From: Gammaproteobacteria bacterium
Lineage (GTDB): Bacteria; Pseudomonadota; Gammaproteobacteria; Enterobacterales; Alteromonadaceae
NCBI GenBank assembly: GCA_018815765.1
Contig: JAHIWM010000201.1
Span: 1-39,288, forward strand
Direction: 5' to 3'
DNA length: 39,288 bases
The notes beneath the pieces are model-generated. The model was not told where the DNA came from. It worked only from the letters and a program-made list of their open reading frames with translations, and made no database searches. Below are positions 1-8,920 of the stretch, piece by piece; positions within the stretch are counted from its first letter, which is position 1; each line of letters opens with the position of its first letter. Made by a program: the position numbers and the translations under genes.

Positions 1-1
1 G

Positions 2-403
2 GATGCCAGCCGCATTTACGCTATGGGCTATTGTTTTGGCGGTGGCGTGGTATTGAATCAGGCCCGTATGGGTAAAAACCTTGCCGGAGTAGCCAGTTTC
101 CATGGCATGTTAACGTCAAAAAAATTCAAAGCAGACGCTACTACTCTGAAAGCCAAAATTTTGGTGGCGCATGGCGGTGCCGACCCTTTTGTGCCACCTG
201 AACAAGCCAGCAGCTTTGTTACTGAAATGCTGGGGGCCGGCGCTGACTTAGATTTTCGGGTTTATCCTGGCGTTAAACATAGTTTCACCGTGCCTGATGC
301 CACAGCCAAAGGGGAAGCTTTTGGTATGCCTTTTAAGTATGACGAGCACGCCGATAAAGACAGCTGGGCTGCGCTTTTGCGCATGCTGGAGCAAAAATCA
401 TAA
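2..403 (+). CDS. Dienelactone hydrolase family protein, C-terminal part (5' end outside window)
   Basis: The reading frame is open from base 2, so the gene begins before the window. What remains is the C-terminal half of an alpha/beta hydrolase of the dienelactone hydrolase type. The nucleophile elbow reads GYCFGG, with cysteine as the expected nucleophile. It is followed by an aspartate in GGADPFVPP and a histidine in VKHSFT, giving the Cys-Asp-His triad of the family. Such proteins hydrolyse esters or lactones in the cytoplasm or periplasm; the true substrate cannot be told, and a signal peptide cannot be judged because the N terminus is missing. A hairpin terminator follows the stop codon directly, so this is the last gene of its transcript. 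Confidence 0.85.
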   Translation, partial: DASRIYAMGYCFGGGVVLNQARMGKNLAGVASFHGMLTSKKFKADATTLKAKILVAHGGADPFVPPEQASSFVTEMLGAGADLDFRVYPGVKHSFTVPDATAKGEAFGMPFKYDEHADKDSWAALLRMLEQKS

Positions 404-404
404 C

Positions 405-423
405 AGCGCCTGCGGGCGCTTTT
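405..423 (+). terminator. Rho-independent terminator after the hydrolase gene
   Basis: A 6-bp stem, AGCGCC (405-410) pairing with GGCGCT (415-420) around a TGCG loop, is followed by a short T run. It begins one base after the stop codon of the hydrolase. Confidence 0.65.
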
Positions 424-553
424 CAAAGACTGTACCGCTGTTAACTCCAACACAAGCTAAATCACTAAATACCTGCTTTGTTTCAGCTTTTTATTTAAAA
501 GCTTTCAAAATTGCAGTTACACTCAATTCATATCTTTTGTCTGGAATTTTTGT

Positions 554-3500
554 ATGCGGGCAGTTTTTCCACCCAATGAAGCAGAACGTTTAGCCACACT
601 TTATGCGCTGAATATTCTTGATACAGCACCTGAAGCAGCCTTTGATGCGCTGGTTCAACTGGCGAGCCATATATGCCAGACTCCTTGTGCCGTGCTGACT
701 TTGGTGGACAAAGACAGACAATGGTTTAAAACTAAAATTGGTTTTGATCATCATCAAACCCCAAGAGATATATCCTTTTGCGCCCATAGTATTTTAGAAC
801 CAAACAAACTGACTTATGTGCCGGATGCCAGTAAAGACCCACGTTTTGCCGATAACCCTGATGTGACCAAAGCTGATGGTATACGTTTGTATGCCGGGGC
901 GCCGCTGACGCTGAGCAATGGCGCTGTGCTTGGCACTTTATGTGTGGTCGACAGTAAAGTCAGAGAACTCTCACCTGAACAACGACAAAGCCTTTCTTTG
1001 CTTGGACTTCAGGCGGTACAGCTTTTGGAAGCGCGGCAAAAAGCTGAGCTTTATTATCAGCAACAACGCACTTTAACGACTGTCATCAATCACGCCCCAG
1101 TGCTTTTAGGCCAGATAGATACCCATTTTCGTTATATATTCTGTAACCACAAATACTCGGAATGGTTTGGTATAGAACCTGATTATGCGGTCGGCAAGAC
1201 GATCACAGAGGTGTTTGGCAAGGCTCCTTTTACTGATGCAAAGCCGTCACTTGAACGCTGCCTGGCGGGAGAAACAGTATCATTTCAGACAAAACCCACC
1301 AATGGTCAGATTTTTGATGTGAATTTTGCACCGCAAAAAAATCACAAGGGCCAGATAGAAAGCATCATCATTATTGCAGCTAACGTCACCGAAGTGCATC
1401 GGCAGCAGTTACAAATTAAGCAAGAACATGAGCGGATGGATGCCATTATCAATGGTTCCAACCTTGGTACCTGGGAATGGAATGTGCAAACAGGCACCAC
1501 CATTTTTAATGAACGCTGGTTTACTCTGATTGGCTTAACGTCACTGCAGCAAACCTCTATCAATTTATGGGCTGAATTAGCACACCCTGAGGATTTAGTG
1601 CGCAGTACAGAGCTGCTGGAGCAGCATTTCGCTAAAGCTACGCCCTATTATGACAGCACTTTCAGAATGAAACACAAAGCTGGTCATTGGGTCTGGATCC
1701 ATGCCATTGGTAAAGTCATGAGCTGGACTGCGGATGGAAAACCGCTGCTGATGTTTGGGGTGCACTCTGATGTCACAGCGGCTTTGCAAAAAGAAACTGA
1801 GATTTTAGAAACCCGGTCCTGGCTGCAGGCCATTATTGATTCCTCGACAGAAGTCGCACTGATCTCTTTTGACCCCAGTGGCATTATCAGGCTGTTTAAT
1901 ACCGGCGCCGAGCGAATGCTCGGCTATAGCGCAGATGAACTCGTGGCTAAACATAGCCCAGCTCTGTTTCATGACCCTGCAGAAATAACAGCTCACGGTC
2001 AGCTCCTCAGTAAGAAGCACCAGCAAAAAATAGAGGGATTTGATGTTTTTGTGCATCATGCCCGCCAGGGTCAAAGTGAAACCCGGCAGTGGACTTACGT
2101 TTGTAAAAATGGCGACCGTAAACAAGTACGACTGAGTGTGTCGGCAATGCGGGACGAACACAATGCGATTCGTGGTTTTTTGGGCGTGGCCATAGATATT
2201 ACTCAGCTGGAGCAGTTAAATCATGCCTTACTGATGAGTGAGCAGCGCTACCGCTCTATGCTGGATAATTTGCCTGGCGTAGTGTATCGCTGCCGTAACG
2301 ACGAACACTGGACCATGCTGTTTGTCAGTGACGAGGTTTTTGCGTTAACAGGTTATAAGGCGCAGCAGTTGATCCGCAGCAAGGAACTCAGCTTTGCTGA
2401 ACTGAATTATCCGGATGATGCAGAGCATACCAATAAAGCAGTACAACAAGCCCTGGCAAAGCGACAACGCTTTAATGTGGAATACCGGCTCAGACACAAA
2501 GACGGCAGCTTACGTTGGGTGCAGGAACTAGGTCAGGGTGTTTATGACGATAACGGTGAACTGCTGTATATCGATGGGTTTATCTGGGATGTGACCCAAC
2601 AACATGAAGCGCTTCAAGCTTTAAGTTCAAGCGAGCAAAAACTGTCTTCGCTGTATAAAATGGCTCCACTGGCGATAGTATTGAATCGCTTTACCGATGG
2701 CGCTTTTATTGAAGCCAACCCTGAGTTTTATCGTATGCTGGGCTATCAGCATGATGCAATGTATTCCGAAGCTCCTTCTACTGCTGGTTACGCCACTATG
2801 GCCGCCGATCACATGACGCAATTGCAAACGAATGGGCGTTATGGGCCACTGGAGCAGGAGCTGCAGCATAGTGATGGTCATCCGGTGCCTGTCTCTGTCA
2901 CAGGGGTATTGATTAAAAACCACGAAGGCGAACAGCAGATCTGGTCCATTATTCAAGACATTACTGAACGTCGCCGCATTGAGCAGATGAAAAACCAGTT
3001 TGTCTCTATGGTCAGTCATGAACTGCGCACTCCATTGACCTCGATTTCCGGCTCTTTAGCTTTGGTTACAGGTGGTGTTTTAGGCCCGGTACCCGGCTCT
3101 ATGGTGTCGATGCTGGATATAGCCAAAGACAACAGCTCCCGACTCAGTCAGCTAATTAACGACCTGCTGGATATAGATAAGCTGGTGGCAGGTAAAATGC
3201 ATTTTGATCTGAGTTTATGCCTGATTACTGATCTGCTGGAAAAATCAGTGCAAAGTAACCAGCCCTACGCTGATAAGTATGGAGTCCAGCTACAACTGAC
3301 TGAACAACAGGACGCCATGGTGATGGTAGACGCCATGAGGTTTCAGCAAATTATGGCTAACTTATTGTCCAATGCCGCCAAGTTCTCCCCTGCGGGTTCT
3401 ATCGTCAAAGTGCGTTCTTTGATCATAGAGGGCCAGGTCAGGGTGGAAGTAGAAGATGAGGGACCTGGTATAGCTGATGAATTTAAAGCGCATATTTTCG

Positions 3501-4408
3501 AGAAATTTTCGCAGGCTGATGGCGCAGACAGCAGACAAAGCGAAGGCACAGGTTTAGGTTTATCCATAGTCAAAGAGTTGACTGAACACATGGCCGGCAA
3601 AGTAGGATTTGATAATCTGGCACCTAAAGGCAGCTGTTTTCACCTCACCTTCGCCCAAGCGAAACAAGCCAGCCTGAATCAGCCGAAAATATTGGTAGTT
3701 GAAGATGATCCTCACGTGGCTGGATTTATTATGCAGCTGTTGCAGACACAGGGCTATCAAAGCCACTGCGCTGCAACTCTGGCAGAAGCTATAGCGGCTT
3801 TAGATCAGGATTTATATCAGGCCATTACTTTGGATCTGAATTTGCCCGATGGCCATGGTTCAGCTTTGTTTGCCGAACTGCGCAGCCGTCGCCACTATCA
3901 GACAACCCCAGTGTTGATTGTCAGCTCTGAATCCAAAGACAATCATACTCAGTTGCTCGGTGGCGTTCATGCATTAGATTGGCTGGATAAGCCTGTATCC
4001 CCTTCCTCACTATTGGAAAAACTTGAGTTATTGCTGGGGACTGATAAGCAGCAAAACACCAGAATTTTGCATGTGGAGGATGACCCGCATTTAGGTCAAA
4101 TTCTTGCCTTGCATCTGGCTGATTTTGCCTCATCAGTGCAGGCCACCAGCGTAAAATCTGCTTTGCAGCTGCTCAACAGTCAAAGATTTGATTTAGTCAT
4201 ACTGGATATTGGTTTACCAGATGGCTCCGGGCTGGAGTTACTGCCCGAACTGGCACTGCGCCAACCTCAGACCCCAGTGGTGATTTGGTCAGCTCAGGAG
4301 TTAAATCAGCAGCAGCGCCATCAGGTGGATTTAGTGCTGGCAAAAAGCCGGATAGATTTACCGGCTTTGTTGCAACAATTGAAGAACTTATTACCTCCCG
4401 CGCAGTAG
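554..4408 (+). CDS. Hybrid sensor histidine kinase: GAF, five PAS, HisKA, HATPase, two receivers
   Basis: This is a 1284-residue cytoplasmic sensor kinase with no transmembrane segment. An N-terminal GAF domain (about 10-165) opens with the typical ERLATLYALNILDTAPE start, which supports the ATG at 554. Five PAS/PAC units follow (about 170-285, 290-410, 420-550, 560-690, 700-815). The HisKA box has the phosphorylated histidine at residue 822 (SHELRTPL). The HATPase shows an N box (NAAKFSP), DEGPGIADE and GTGLGLSI. Two receivers follow, with acidic pockets at 1050-1052 and 1175-1177 and phospho-aspartates at about 1094 and 1218. No Hpt or output domain is present, so a partner Hpt is needed. 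The convergent neighbour 17 bases away has one. The stacked PAS domains suggest several signals, or redox or light sensing, but no cofactor-binding residue could be assigned. Confidence 0.93.
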   Translation: MRAVFPPNEAERLATLYALNILDTAPEAAFDALVQLASHICQTPCAVLTLVDKDRQWFKTKIGFDHHQTPRDISFCAHSILEPNKLTYVPDASKDPRFADNPDVTKADGIRLYAGAPLTLSNGAVLGTLCVVDSKVRELSPEQRQSLSLLGLQAVQLLEARQKAELYYQQQRTLTTVINHAPVLLGQIDTHFRYIFCNHKYSEWFGIEPDYAVGKTITEVFGKAPFTDAKPSLERCLAGETVSFQTKPTNGQIFDVNFAPQKNHKGQIESIIIIAANVTEVHRQQLQIKQEHERMDAIINGSNLGTWEWNVQTGTTIFNERWFTLIGLTSLQQTSINLWAELAHPEDLVRSTELLEQHFAKATPYYDSTFRMKHKAGHWVWIHAIGKVMSWTADGKPLLMFGVHSDVTAALQKETEILETRSWLQAIIDSSTEVALISFDPSGIIRLFNTGAERMLGYSADELVAKHSPALFHDPAEITAHGQLLSKKHQQKIEGFDVFVHHARQGQSETRQWTYVCKNGDRKQVRLSVSAMRDEHNAIRGFLGVAIDITQLEQLNHALLMSEQRYRSMLDNLPGVVYRCRNDEHWTMLFVSDEVFALTGYKAQQLIRSKELSFAELNYPDDAEHTNKAVQQALAKRQRFNVEYRLRHKDGSLRWVQELGQGVYDDNGELLYIDGFIWDVTQQHEALQALSSSEQKLSSLYKMAPLAIVLNRFTDGAFIEANPEFYRMLGYQHDAMYSEAPSTAGYATMAADHMTQLQTNGRYGPLEQELQHSDGHPVPVSVTGVLIKNHEGEQQIWSIIQDITERRRIEQMKNQFVSMVSHELRTPLTSISGSLALVTGGVLGPVPGSMVSMLDIAKDNSSRLSQLINDLLDIDKLVAGKMHFDLSLCLITDLLEKSVQSNQPYADKYGVQLQLTEQQDAMVMVDAMRFQQIMANLLSNAAKFSPAGSIVKVRSLIIEGQVRVEVEDEGPGIADEFKAHIFEKFSQADGADSRQSEGTGLGLSIVKELTEHMAGKVGFDNLAPKGSCFHLTFAQAKQASLNQPKILVVEDDPHVAGFIMQLLQTQGYQSHCAATLAEAIAALDQDLYQAITLDLNLPDGHGSALFAELRSRRHYQTTPVLIVSSESKDNHTQLLGGVHALDWLDKPVSPSSLLEKLELLLGTDKQQNTRILHVEDDPHLGQILALHLADFASSVQATSVKSALQLLNSQRFDLVILDIGLPDGSGLELLPELALRQPQTPVVIWSAQELNQQQRHQVDLVLAKSRIDLPALLQQLKNLLPPAQ

Positions 4409-4425
4409 CTTTGACTGAGCGGGAT

Positions 4426-6081
4426 TTAACAGGGGGCCTGGTACAGCTGAGTTTGATTTCGTCCTGCATATTTGGAGCTGTACAGCGCTTTATCCGCCTG
4501 ATCAATCAGTTGGTCCGTCTCATCAGTGGCTTTTGCCTGGCTAATACCAGCACTCAAAGTACAATGGAAATTCTGGTAATCAAAACTAAAAGGTAAGCTG
4601 GCAAAGGACTGGCGCAGCTGTTCCACCAATGCAAAAGCTTGCTCGAGATTACAATCAGGCAAAATCAGCAAAAACTCTTCACCACCGTAACGGCCAATGA
4701 TGTCGGTTTTACGCAGTTGCTGTTTTAACAGGTTAGCTAAACTGCTAATCACCTGATCGCCGATCAGATGGCCATAGTTATCATTCACCTTTTTAAAGTG
4801 GTCAATATCCAGCATCACCACACTTAAAGGCTCACCAGTACGTTCGCTGCGTTGCAGTTCGTGACTTAAGCGCTCTTTGACTCTGGCATGTTGTAATAAG
4901 CCGGTTAAGCTGTCTTTGGTCATCATATCAGCCAGTTGTCTGGCACGTTGCGCTCTGGCAAAAACAGCGACTATCAATGCAGTGTCTGTAATAGGTTTAG
5001 TCAGGAAATCATCACCACCTTTGACTAAAGCAGCTAGCTGGCGTTCACCGTCTGTTTCTGAAGACAAGTAAATAATAGGCACGCTGAGCCACTCGTCTTG
5101 CAAGCGGATCAGCTGCGCCAATTCAGGGCCCGAACAGCCTGGCATCAACACGTCCAGTAATACCACGTCAGGACGGAAACGGTTCAGACCTTCGTAAATT
5201 TGTGAAGGCTCCAACAGAATTTCAGCACGCAGGCCAGCACCTTGCAACACCAGTGCATAATGCTCAGCCAATAACTGATCATCATCCACGATCAACACTC
5301 TGAACGCTTCACGACTTCTTACAGCCAGCAGACGTTGTAATCGGGCCTCTAAAGCTGCGGTATTTAAAGGTTTAACAAAATAACCACGAGCGCCAATTCG
5401 CACAGCCTGTAAATGATGAGCAAAACTGTCGTGACTGGTCAACACCAGCACTGGCAAAGCTTCAACCAGACTTTGCTGAAAATTTGCAATATACTCCAGG
5501 CCACTTTGCTCTTCATCCGGTAATGAAATATCCAAGATCAAGGCATCAGGTAAGCGGGTTTTTAGGGCCAGATCCAATTCTGCTATACGTTTATAGCTTT
5601 GGATCTGATAACCAAAAGTGGCAAGAGTCAGCGTCAAATGATCCGCAGTTTCTTCATCATCTTCCAGCACATAAATGAGTGCTTTCTGATCATGCACCAA
5701 ATCCAACCTGGCAGAGGTCAGGTTCATCACCTGATGTCCGCTTTGATGCGCATATTGCACCTGCTGAAAAACAGCCATAAAACTGTTTATTTCAGACAGG
5801 TCCGGCGCAGAATCTCCTGCGATCCAGTCTTTTAATTGCAACTCGAGTTTTTTGGCCAGCTTCCCCAGTTGTGGTAAGCCAAAAGTACCGGCAGAACCAG
5901 CCAACGTATGGAATTTATGCTTTAACGGCAGAACAACTGAACGCCAGTCGGGCTGGTTTGATAAAGTCACTAAGGCCCCGACCTGAGAGGCAAGCACAGG
6001 AATGTCGGTTTGCAGTCGCTCCATATATTGCTGATGAAGCTTAGCGAGTTGTTGCTCTAATTTGGATTGCTCTGCAGTCAT
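4426..6081 (-). CDS. Diguanylate cyclase response regulator: Hpt-REC-REC-GGDEF
   Basis: This 551-residue protein should make cyclic di-GMP from two GTP under phosphorelay control. It starts with an Hpt domain whose histidine is residue 58 (HTLAGSAGTFG). Two receivers follow: one with YVLEDDEE and LILDISLPD, the other with LIVDDDQ and VLLDVLMPG, both with the conserved lysine in KPL/KPI. The C-terminal catalytic domain has an active GGEEF at 466-470. An inhibitory I-site RKTD lies at 457-460, exactly five residues upstream, so product feedback is expected. It converges with the hybrid kinase, and the two gene ends are 17 bases apart. The kinase lacks an Hpt and this protein supplies one, so a kinase-to-Hpt-to-receiver relay is likely. 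The ATG at 6081 gives a complete Hpt domain. Confidence 0.93.
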   Translation of the reverse strand: MTAEQSKLEQQLAKLHQQYMERLQTDIPVLASQVGALVTLSNQPDWRSVVLPLKHKFHTLAGSAGTFGLPQLGKLAKKLELQLKDWIAGDSAPDLSEINSFMAVFQQVQYAHQSGHQVMNLTSARLDLVHDQKALIYVLEDDEETADHLTLTLATFGYQIQSYKRIAELDLALKTRLPDALILDISLPDEEQSGLEYIANFQQSLVEALPVLVLTSHDSFAHHLQAVRIGARGYFVKPLNTAALEARLQRLLAVRSREAFRVLIVDDDQLLAEHYALVLQGAGLRAEILLEPSQIYEGLNRFRPDVVLLDVLMPGCSGPELAQLIRLQDEWLSVPIIYLSSETDGERQLAALVKGGDDFLTKPITDTALIVAVFARAQRARQLADMMTKDSLTGLLQHARVKERLSHELQRSERTGEPLSVVMLDIDHFKKVNDNYGHLIGDQVISSLANLLKQQLRKTDIIGRYGGEEFLLILPDCNLEQAFALVEQLRQSFASLPFSFDYQNFHCTLSAGISQAKATDETDQLIDQADKALYSSKYAGRNQTQLYQAPC

Positions 6082-6204
6082 GCTCTGCCATTGTTCATTG
6101 TAGGTGCTGTTCTACTATAACAAAGGATTACATAAATCCCAGCAACAAATACAAATTTGGTTGTAAAAATTTCACGCTATGTGCTTAAAACAACAACAAA
6201 AATT

Positions 6205-6230
6205 GGGCAAAGACCAAACCGGCTTTGCCC
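6205..6230 (-). terminator. Terminator of the ABC permease/ATPase unit
   Basis: GGGCAAAG (6205-6212) pairs with CTTTGCCC (6223-6230) around a 10-base loop. Read on the minus strand the stem is followed by AATTTTTGTTG, ten bases after the permease stop codon. Confidence 0.7.
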
Positions 6231-6239
6231 TATTGTCAG

Positions 6240-7499
6240 TTAGAGCCGAACCATTAAACCCGAAGCCAGCGCTCTGCGGTAGGCTAAAAAGGCAGGGATA
6301 GCTCCCAATACTAAAGTGAGACCCAACACAGCAGACAGCAGTACGCCAGTTTGGTCATGCCAGGGATTAATACTGATAAAAAGCCCGTACTGACTGGCTA
6401 ACAGTTCACGAAAGCCCCAAAGCCCAACCACTAAAATAAGTAAGGCCGCGCCTATGGATAATAAGGCCATCAGCAATAATTCCAGCTCTATCAACAAAAA
6501 TACCGTAGAGGCCGGAGCACCCACAGCCCTTAATATGGCCATTTCACGCTGACGCTCTTTTAGACCTGCCAGCAAGGTGGTGACTATACCGACCAATGTT
6601 GCCACTATCACTAAGGCGGTGATCAGCAACAACATATTTTCTACCATGCTGAGCATCTGCCAAAGCTCAGCCAAAGCTACACCTGGTAAAATGGCCGATA
6701 AAGGTTCAGCTTTAAATTCGTTGAGCTGACGCTGCACCGCAAAAGTTGCCATTTTGGATTTTAAACCCAGCATATAAGCGGTAATGACTTTAGGTTCTAA
6801 ATCCATGTTCAGGCTTTGTTCTGCGCTGATGCTTTTGCCTGGCGCAGGCATGCCTCCACTTTGCCAGCCTAAATGAATAGCTTCGATGCCCTGCAGCGGT
6901 ATATGCACGCTCTGATCCACCGGAGTACCAGTGGGTGCCAAAATACCCACCACTTCAAAAGGCTTATCTTTATGTTGGGTAAAACTGATACTGCCAACAC
7001 CGTGCGACAAGGTAATTTGTTCTCCCAGTTTATAACCCAGTTTTTGCGCGACGACTGAGCCTAGAACCGCCTGGTACACGCCGGCAAACACTTTACCCTG
7101 CGCCAGTTTCAACGGCTGTTTTTCGCCATACTGATAAAACTTAAAATAATCTTCGTTGGTACCGATCACCCGATATCCACGGTGCGAATCGCCCAGCGAT
7201 ATTGGAATACTCCAGGCAACTTGTGGATGAGTTTTAACCGTCTGATAATTTTTCCAGCCGATATTATTGGTGGCATTACCAATACGAAATACCGAATACA
7301 ACAATAAATTCAACTGACTGGAACGGGCACCGACAATCAAATCTGTGCCTGAGACTGTGCTGGTAAAACTGCTTTTGGCTTCATGACGAATATGATCAAT
7401 ACCCAATAACAAAGCGATACTGATGGTTAACGAAATCACTGTCATCAGCACAGTGCCTTTGCGGTTCCATAAACTGGCTCTGGCCAACTGCATTAACAT
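6240..7499 (-). CDS. ABC transporter permease, FtsX/MacB/LolC type
   Basis: This 419-residue inner-membrane protein has one N-terminal transmembrane segment (around residues 15-35). A large periplasmic MacB-like domain follows (to about 280). Three C-terminal helices form an FtsX domain, with the family stretch LAGLKERQREMAILRAVGA. Such permeases do mechanotransmission or substrate release rather than classic import. The start overlaps the end of the ATPase gene by 7 bases (ATG at 7499), so the two are co-translated. With the neighbouring DUF3299 and DUF2796 genes the set resembles the zinc-regulated zrg locus described in Vibrio cholerae, where a zinc-uptake role was proposed. That role is carried over by context and is not visible in this protein. 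Confidence 0.87.
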   Translation of the reverse strand: MLMQLARASLWNRKGTVLMTVISLTISIALLLGIDHIRHEAKSSFTSTVSGTDLIVGARSSQLNLLLYSVFRIGNATNNIGWKNYQTVKTHPQVAWSIPISLGDSHRGYRVIGTNEDYFKFYQYGEKQPLKLAQGKVFAGVYQAVLGSVVAQKLGYKLGEQITLSHGVGSISFTQHKDKPFEVVGILAPTGTPVDQSVHIPLQGIEAIHLGWQSGGMPAPGKSISAEQSLNMDLEPKVITAYMLGLKSKMATFAVQRQLNEFKAEPLSAILPGVALAELWQMLSMVENMLLLITALVIVATLVGIVTTLLAGLKERQREMAILRAVGAPASTVFLLIELELLLMALLSIGAALLILVVGLWGFRELLASQYGLFISINPWHDQTGVLLSAVLGLTLVLGAIPAFLAYRRALASGLMVRL

Positions 7500-8200
7500 G
7501 GCTGAACTCCTTGTTGTAACTGCTCCATATCCAACTCGAATTTAAAGTACGAGCGCAATGCTGGGTCGTGACTAACAAAAACCACTGTGGTACCACAGAG
7601 TTCAGCCTCACTCAGCATTAACTGCATAAAGCCATCTCTGTGCTTGTGATCCAACGCCGAGGTCGGTTCATCGGCAATCAGCAAAGCAGGTTGAGTTAAT
7701 AAAGCTCTCGCTATAGCCACACGCTGCTGCTGGCCAACACTTAACTGGTTAGCCGGTGCTTGCCACAGCTGTTGATCTAATCCTAGCTTCTGCAATAAAT
7801 AACGGGCGCGCTGCTCTGCTTGTGGAATTTTTTTTGCAAAAGCGCTGACCAGCAAGACGTTTTGTAGCACAGTCAAATAGGGGATTAAGTTCAATTGCTG
7901 GAACACCACCCCTATCGAAGAAGCCCGCAATTTATCGCGTTTCGAAGCGGACAAAGCCGCCATCGACTGGCCGGCAATGAAAATATCCCCCTGCTGACAA
8001 GGGTAAATACCAGCGAGTAGATTTAGCAGGGTGGTTTTACCTGAACCAGAGGAGCCATAAATAAATAAATGCTGACCCTGTTCTAATTGCAGTTGTGGAA
8101 TATTCAATAAAGGGGCTTGGTCCGGCCAACTGAACACTAAAGATTTGAGTTCAAGTGCCGGAATTTTCAGGTCTGTGTACTCGGACATTACAAGGCTCAT
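7493..8200 (-). CDS. ABC transporter ATP-binding protein, LolD/MacB type
   Basis: The protein powers the adjacent FtsX-type permease. It shows Walker A GSSGSGKTT, the signature LSVGQQQRVAIARAL, Walker B LLIADEP and a switch histidine in VFVSHD, all intact. The frame is open to an ATG at 8275, but that start would overlap the divergent DUF3299 gene and add about 25 residues with no family match. The ATG at 8200 (MSLVMSEY) gives 235 residues, usual for LolD-like ATPases; 8188 is a possible alternative. An AGAAG lies about 12 bases upstream of 8200. The gene is transcribed away from the DUF3299 gene from a shared 55-base region. Confidence 0.88.
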   Translation of the reverse strand: MSLVMSEYTDLKIPALELKSLVFSWPDQAPLLNIPQLQLEQGQHLFIYGSSGSGKTTLLNLLAGIYPCQQGDIFIAGQSMAALSASKRDKLRASSIGVVFQQLNLIPYLTVLQNVLLVSAFAKKIPQAEQRARYLLQKLGLDQQLWQAPANQLSVGQQQRVAIARALLTQPALLIADEPTSALDHKHRDGFMQLMLSEAELCGTTVVFVSHDPALRSYFKFELDMEQLQQGVQPC

Positions 8201-8235
8201 GTTATGATACGGCTTCTTTTGTGACCTTATAACAT
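8199..8235. promoter_or_regulatory. Divergent control region with ATGTTAT...ATAACAT inverted repeat (possible Zur-type site)
   Basis: ATGTTAT at 8199-8205 and ATAACAT at 8229-8235 form an inverted repeat with 23 bases between the arms, in the space between the divergent ATPase and DUF3299 genes. The half-sites resemble those of Zur boxes, where the arms are normally almost adjacent, so the spacing here is wrong for one standard box. A near copy of the left part, GTTATGATA followed by AGG instead of CGG, lies just upstream of zrgA on the minus strand. Regulation by zinc is inference from the gene content. Confidence 0.3.
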
Positions 8236-8255
8236 ATGCAGAGGCTGAGGCTCCA

Positions 8256-8813
8256 ATGGTTAAATCGTTATACATGGCGTTAATTCTGACTTTGGTCGCA
8301 TTTGCTGCGTTACCGGCAAAAGCGGAAGACTATAAGGCGTTGGAATGGACAGATTTGTTGCCTGAAGAAGACTTGAAAAAAATGGAGCAACTACCAGAAG
8401 TCAGCCATGAAGGCGGCGAAGCTCCGGCCAGTGGTGCACTGAATCAGGCTTTTGGTAATCAGGATCCTGCTGCGGCCGCATGGAATGAAGTGCTGATGTC
8501 AGCCAATGTTAAAGGTGAGCTGAACAACCAAAAAGTGAAGGTTCCTGGCTTTATTGTGCCAGTGGAATACGATGCCGATCAAAACGTGACTGCGTTCTTT
8601 TTAGTGCCTTATTTTGGTGCCTGTATTCACGTGCCACCACCACCACCAAACCAGATAATTTTTGTCACGAACAAGCAAAAAATTAAAGGCGACATGATTT
8701 ATTCTCCTTTCTGGATCAGCGGCACTTTAACCACAGAGTCGATGAGCCATGATTTGGCAAAATCAGCCTATTCCATGAAAGCCGATAAAATCGAAGAGTA
8801 CACTTACGAGTAA
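8256..8813 (+). CDS. DUF3299 domain-containing exported protein
   Basis: This 185-residue protein begins with a signal peptide (MVKSLYMALILTLVAFAALP, cleavage near AKA-ED), so it should act in the periplasm. The rest matches the DUF3299 family, with the hallmark GFIVPVEY, then FFLVPYFGACIHVPPPPPNQ, which carries a conserved cysteine and histidine that could bind metal. Biochemical function is unknown. It is divergent from the ABC ATPase gene and is grouped with a DUF2796/ZrgA gene, a combination known from zinc-regulated zrg loci in Vibrio. An adequate ribosome site (GAGG) lies five bases before the ATG. Confidence 0.85.
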   Translation: MVKSLYMALILTLVAFAALPAKAEDYKALEWTDLLPEEDLKKMEQLPEVSHEGGEAPASGALNQAFGNQDPAAAAWNEVLMSANVKGELNNQKVKVPGFIVPVEYDADQNVTAFFLVPYFGACIHVPPPPPNQIIFVTNKQKIKGDMIYSPFWISGTLTTESMSHDLAKSAYSMKADKIEEYTYE

Positions 8814-8830
8814 TATTTTCTTTATTCCAA

Positions 8831-8854
8831 TAAAAAACCGGCCTGTGCCGGTTT
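8831..8854 (-). terminator. Terminator between DUF3299 and zrgA genes
   Basis: AAACCGGC (8835-8842) and GCCGGTTT (8847-8854) pair around CTGT. On the minus strand the stem runs into a T run, so it chiefly ends zrgA transcription. On the plus strand it is followed only by ATGTCC. Confidence 0.75.
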
Positions 8855-8920
8855 ATGTCCAGGGATGGACGGTATGTCGCAACTGTCTGGAACGTTGTTG
8901 CGACTGGGTCCGGCTTTTCC

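Noticed and set aside
1805-2161. 118-residue minus-strand frame inside the hybrid kinase
   Set aside because: It has no family-like motif, no ribosome site and lies wholly inside a strongly supported coding region.
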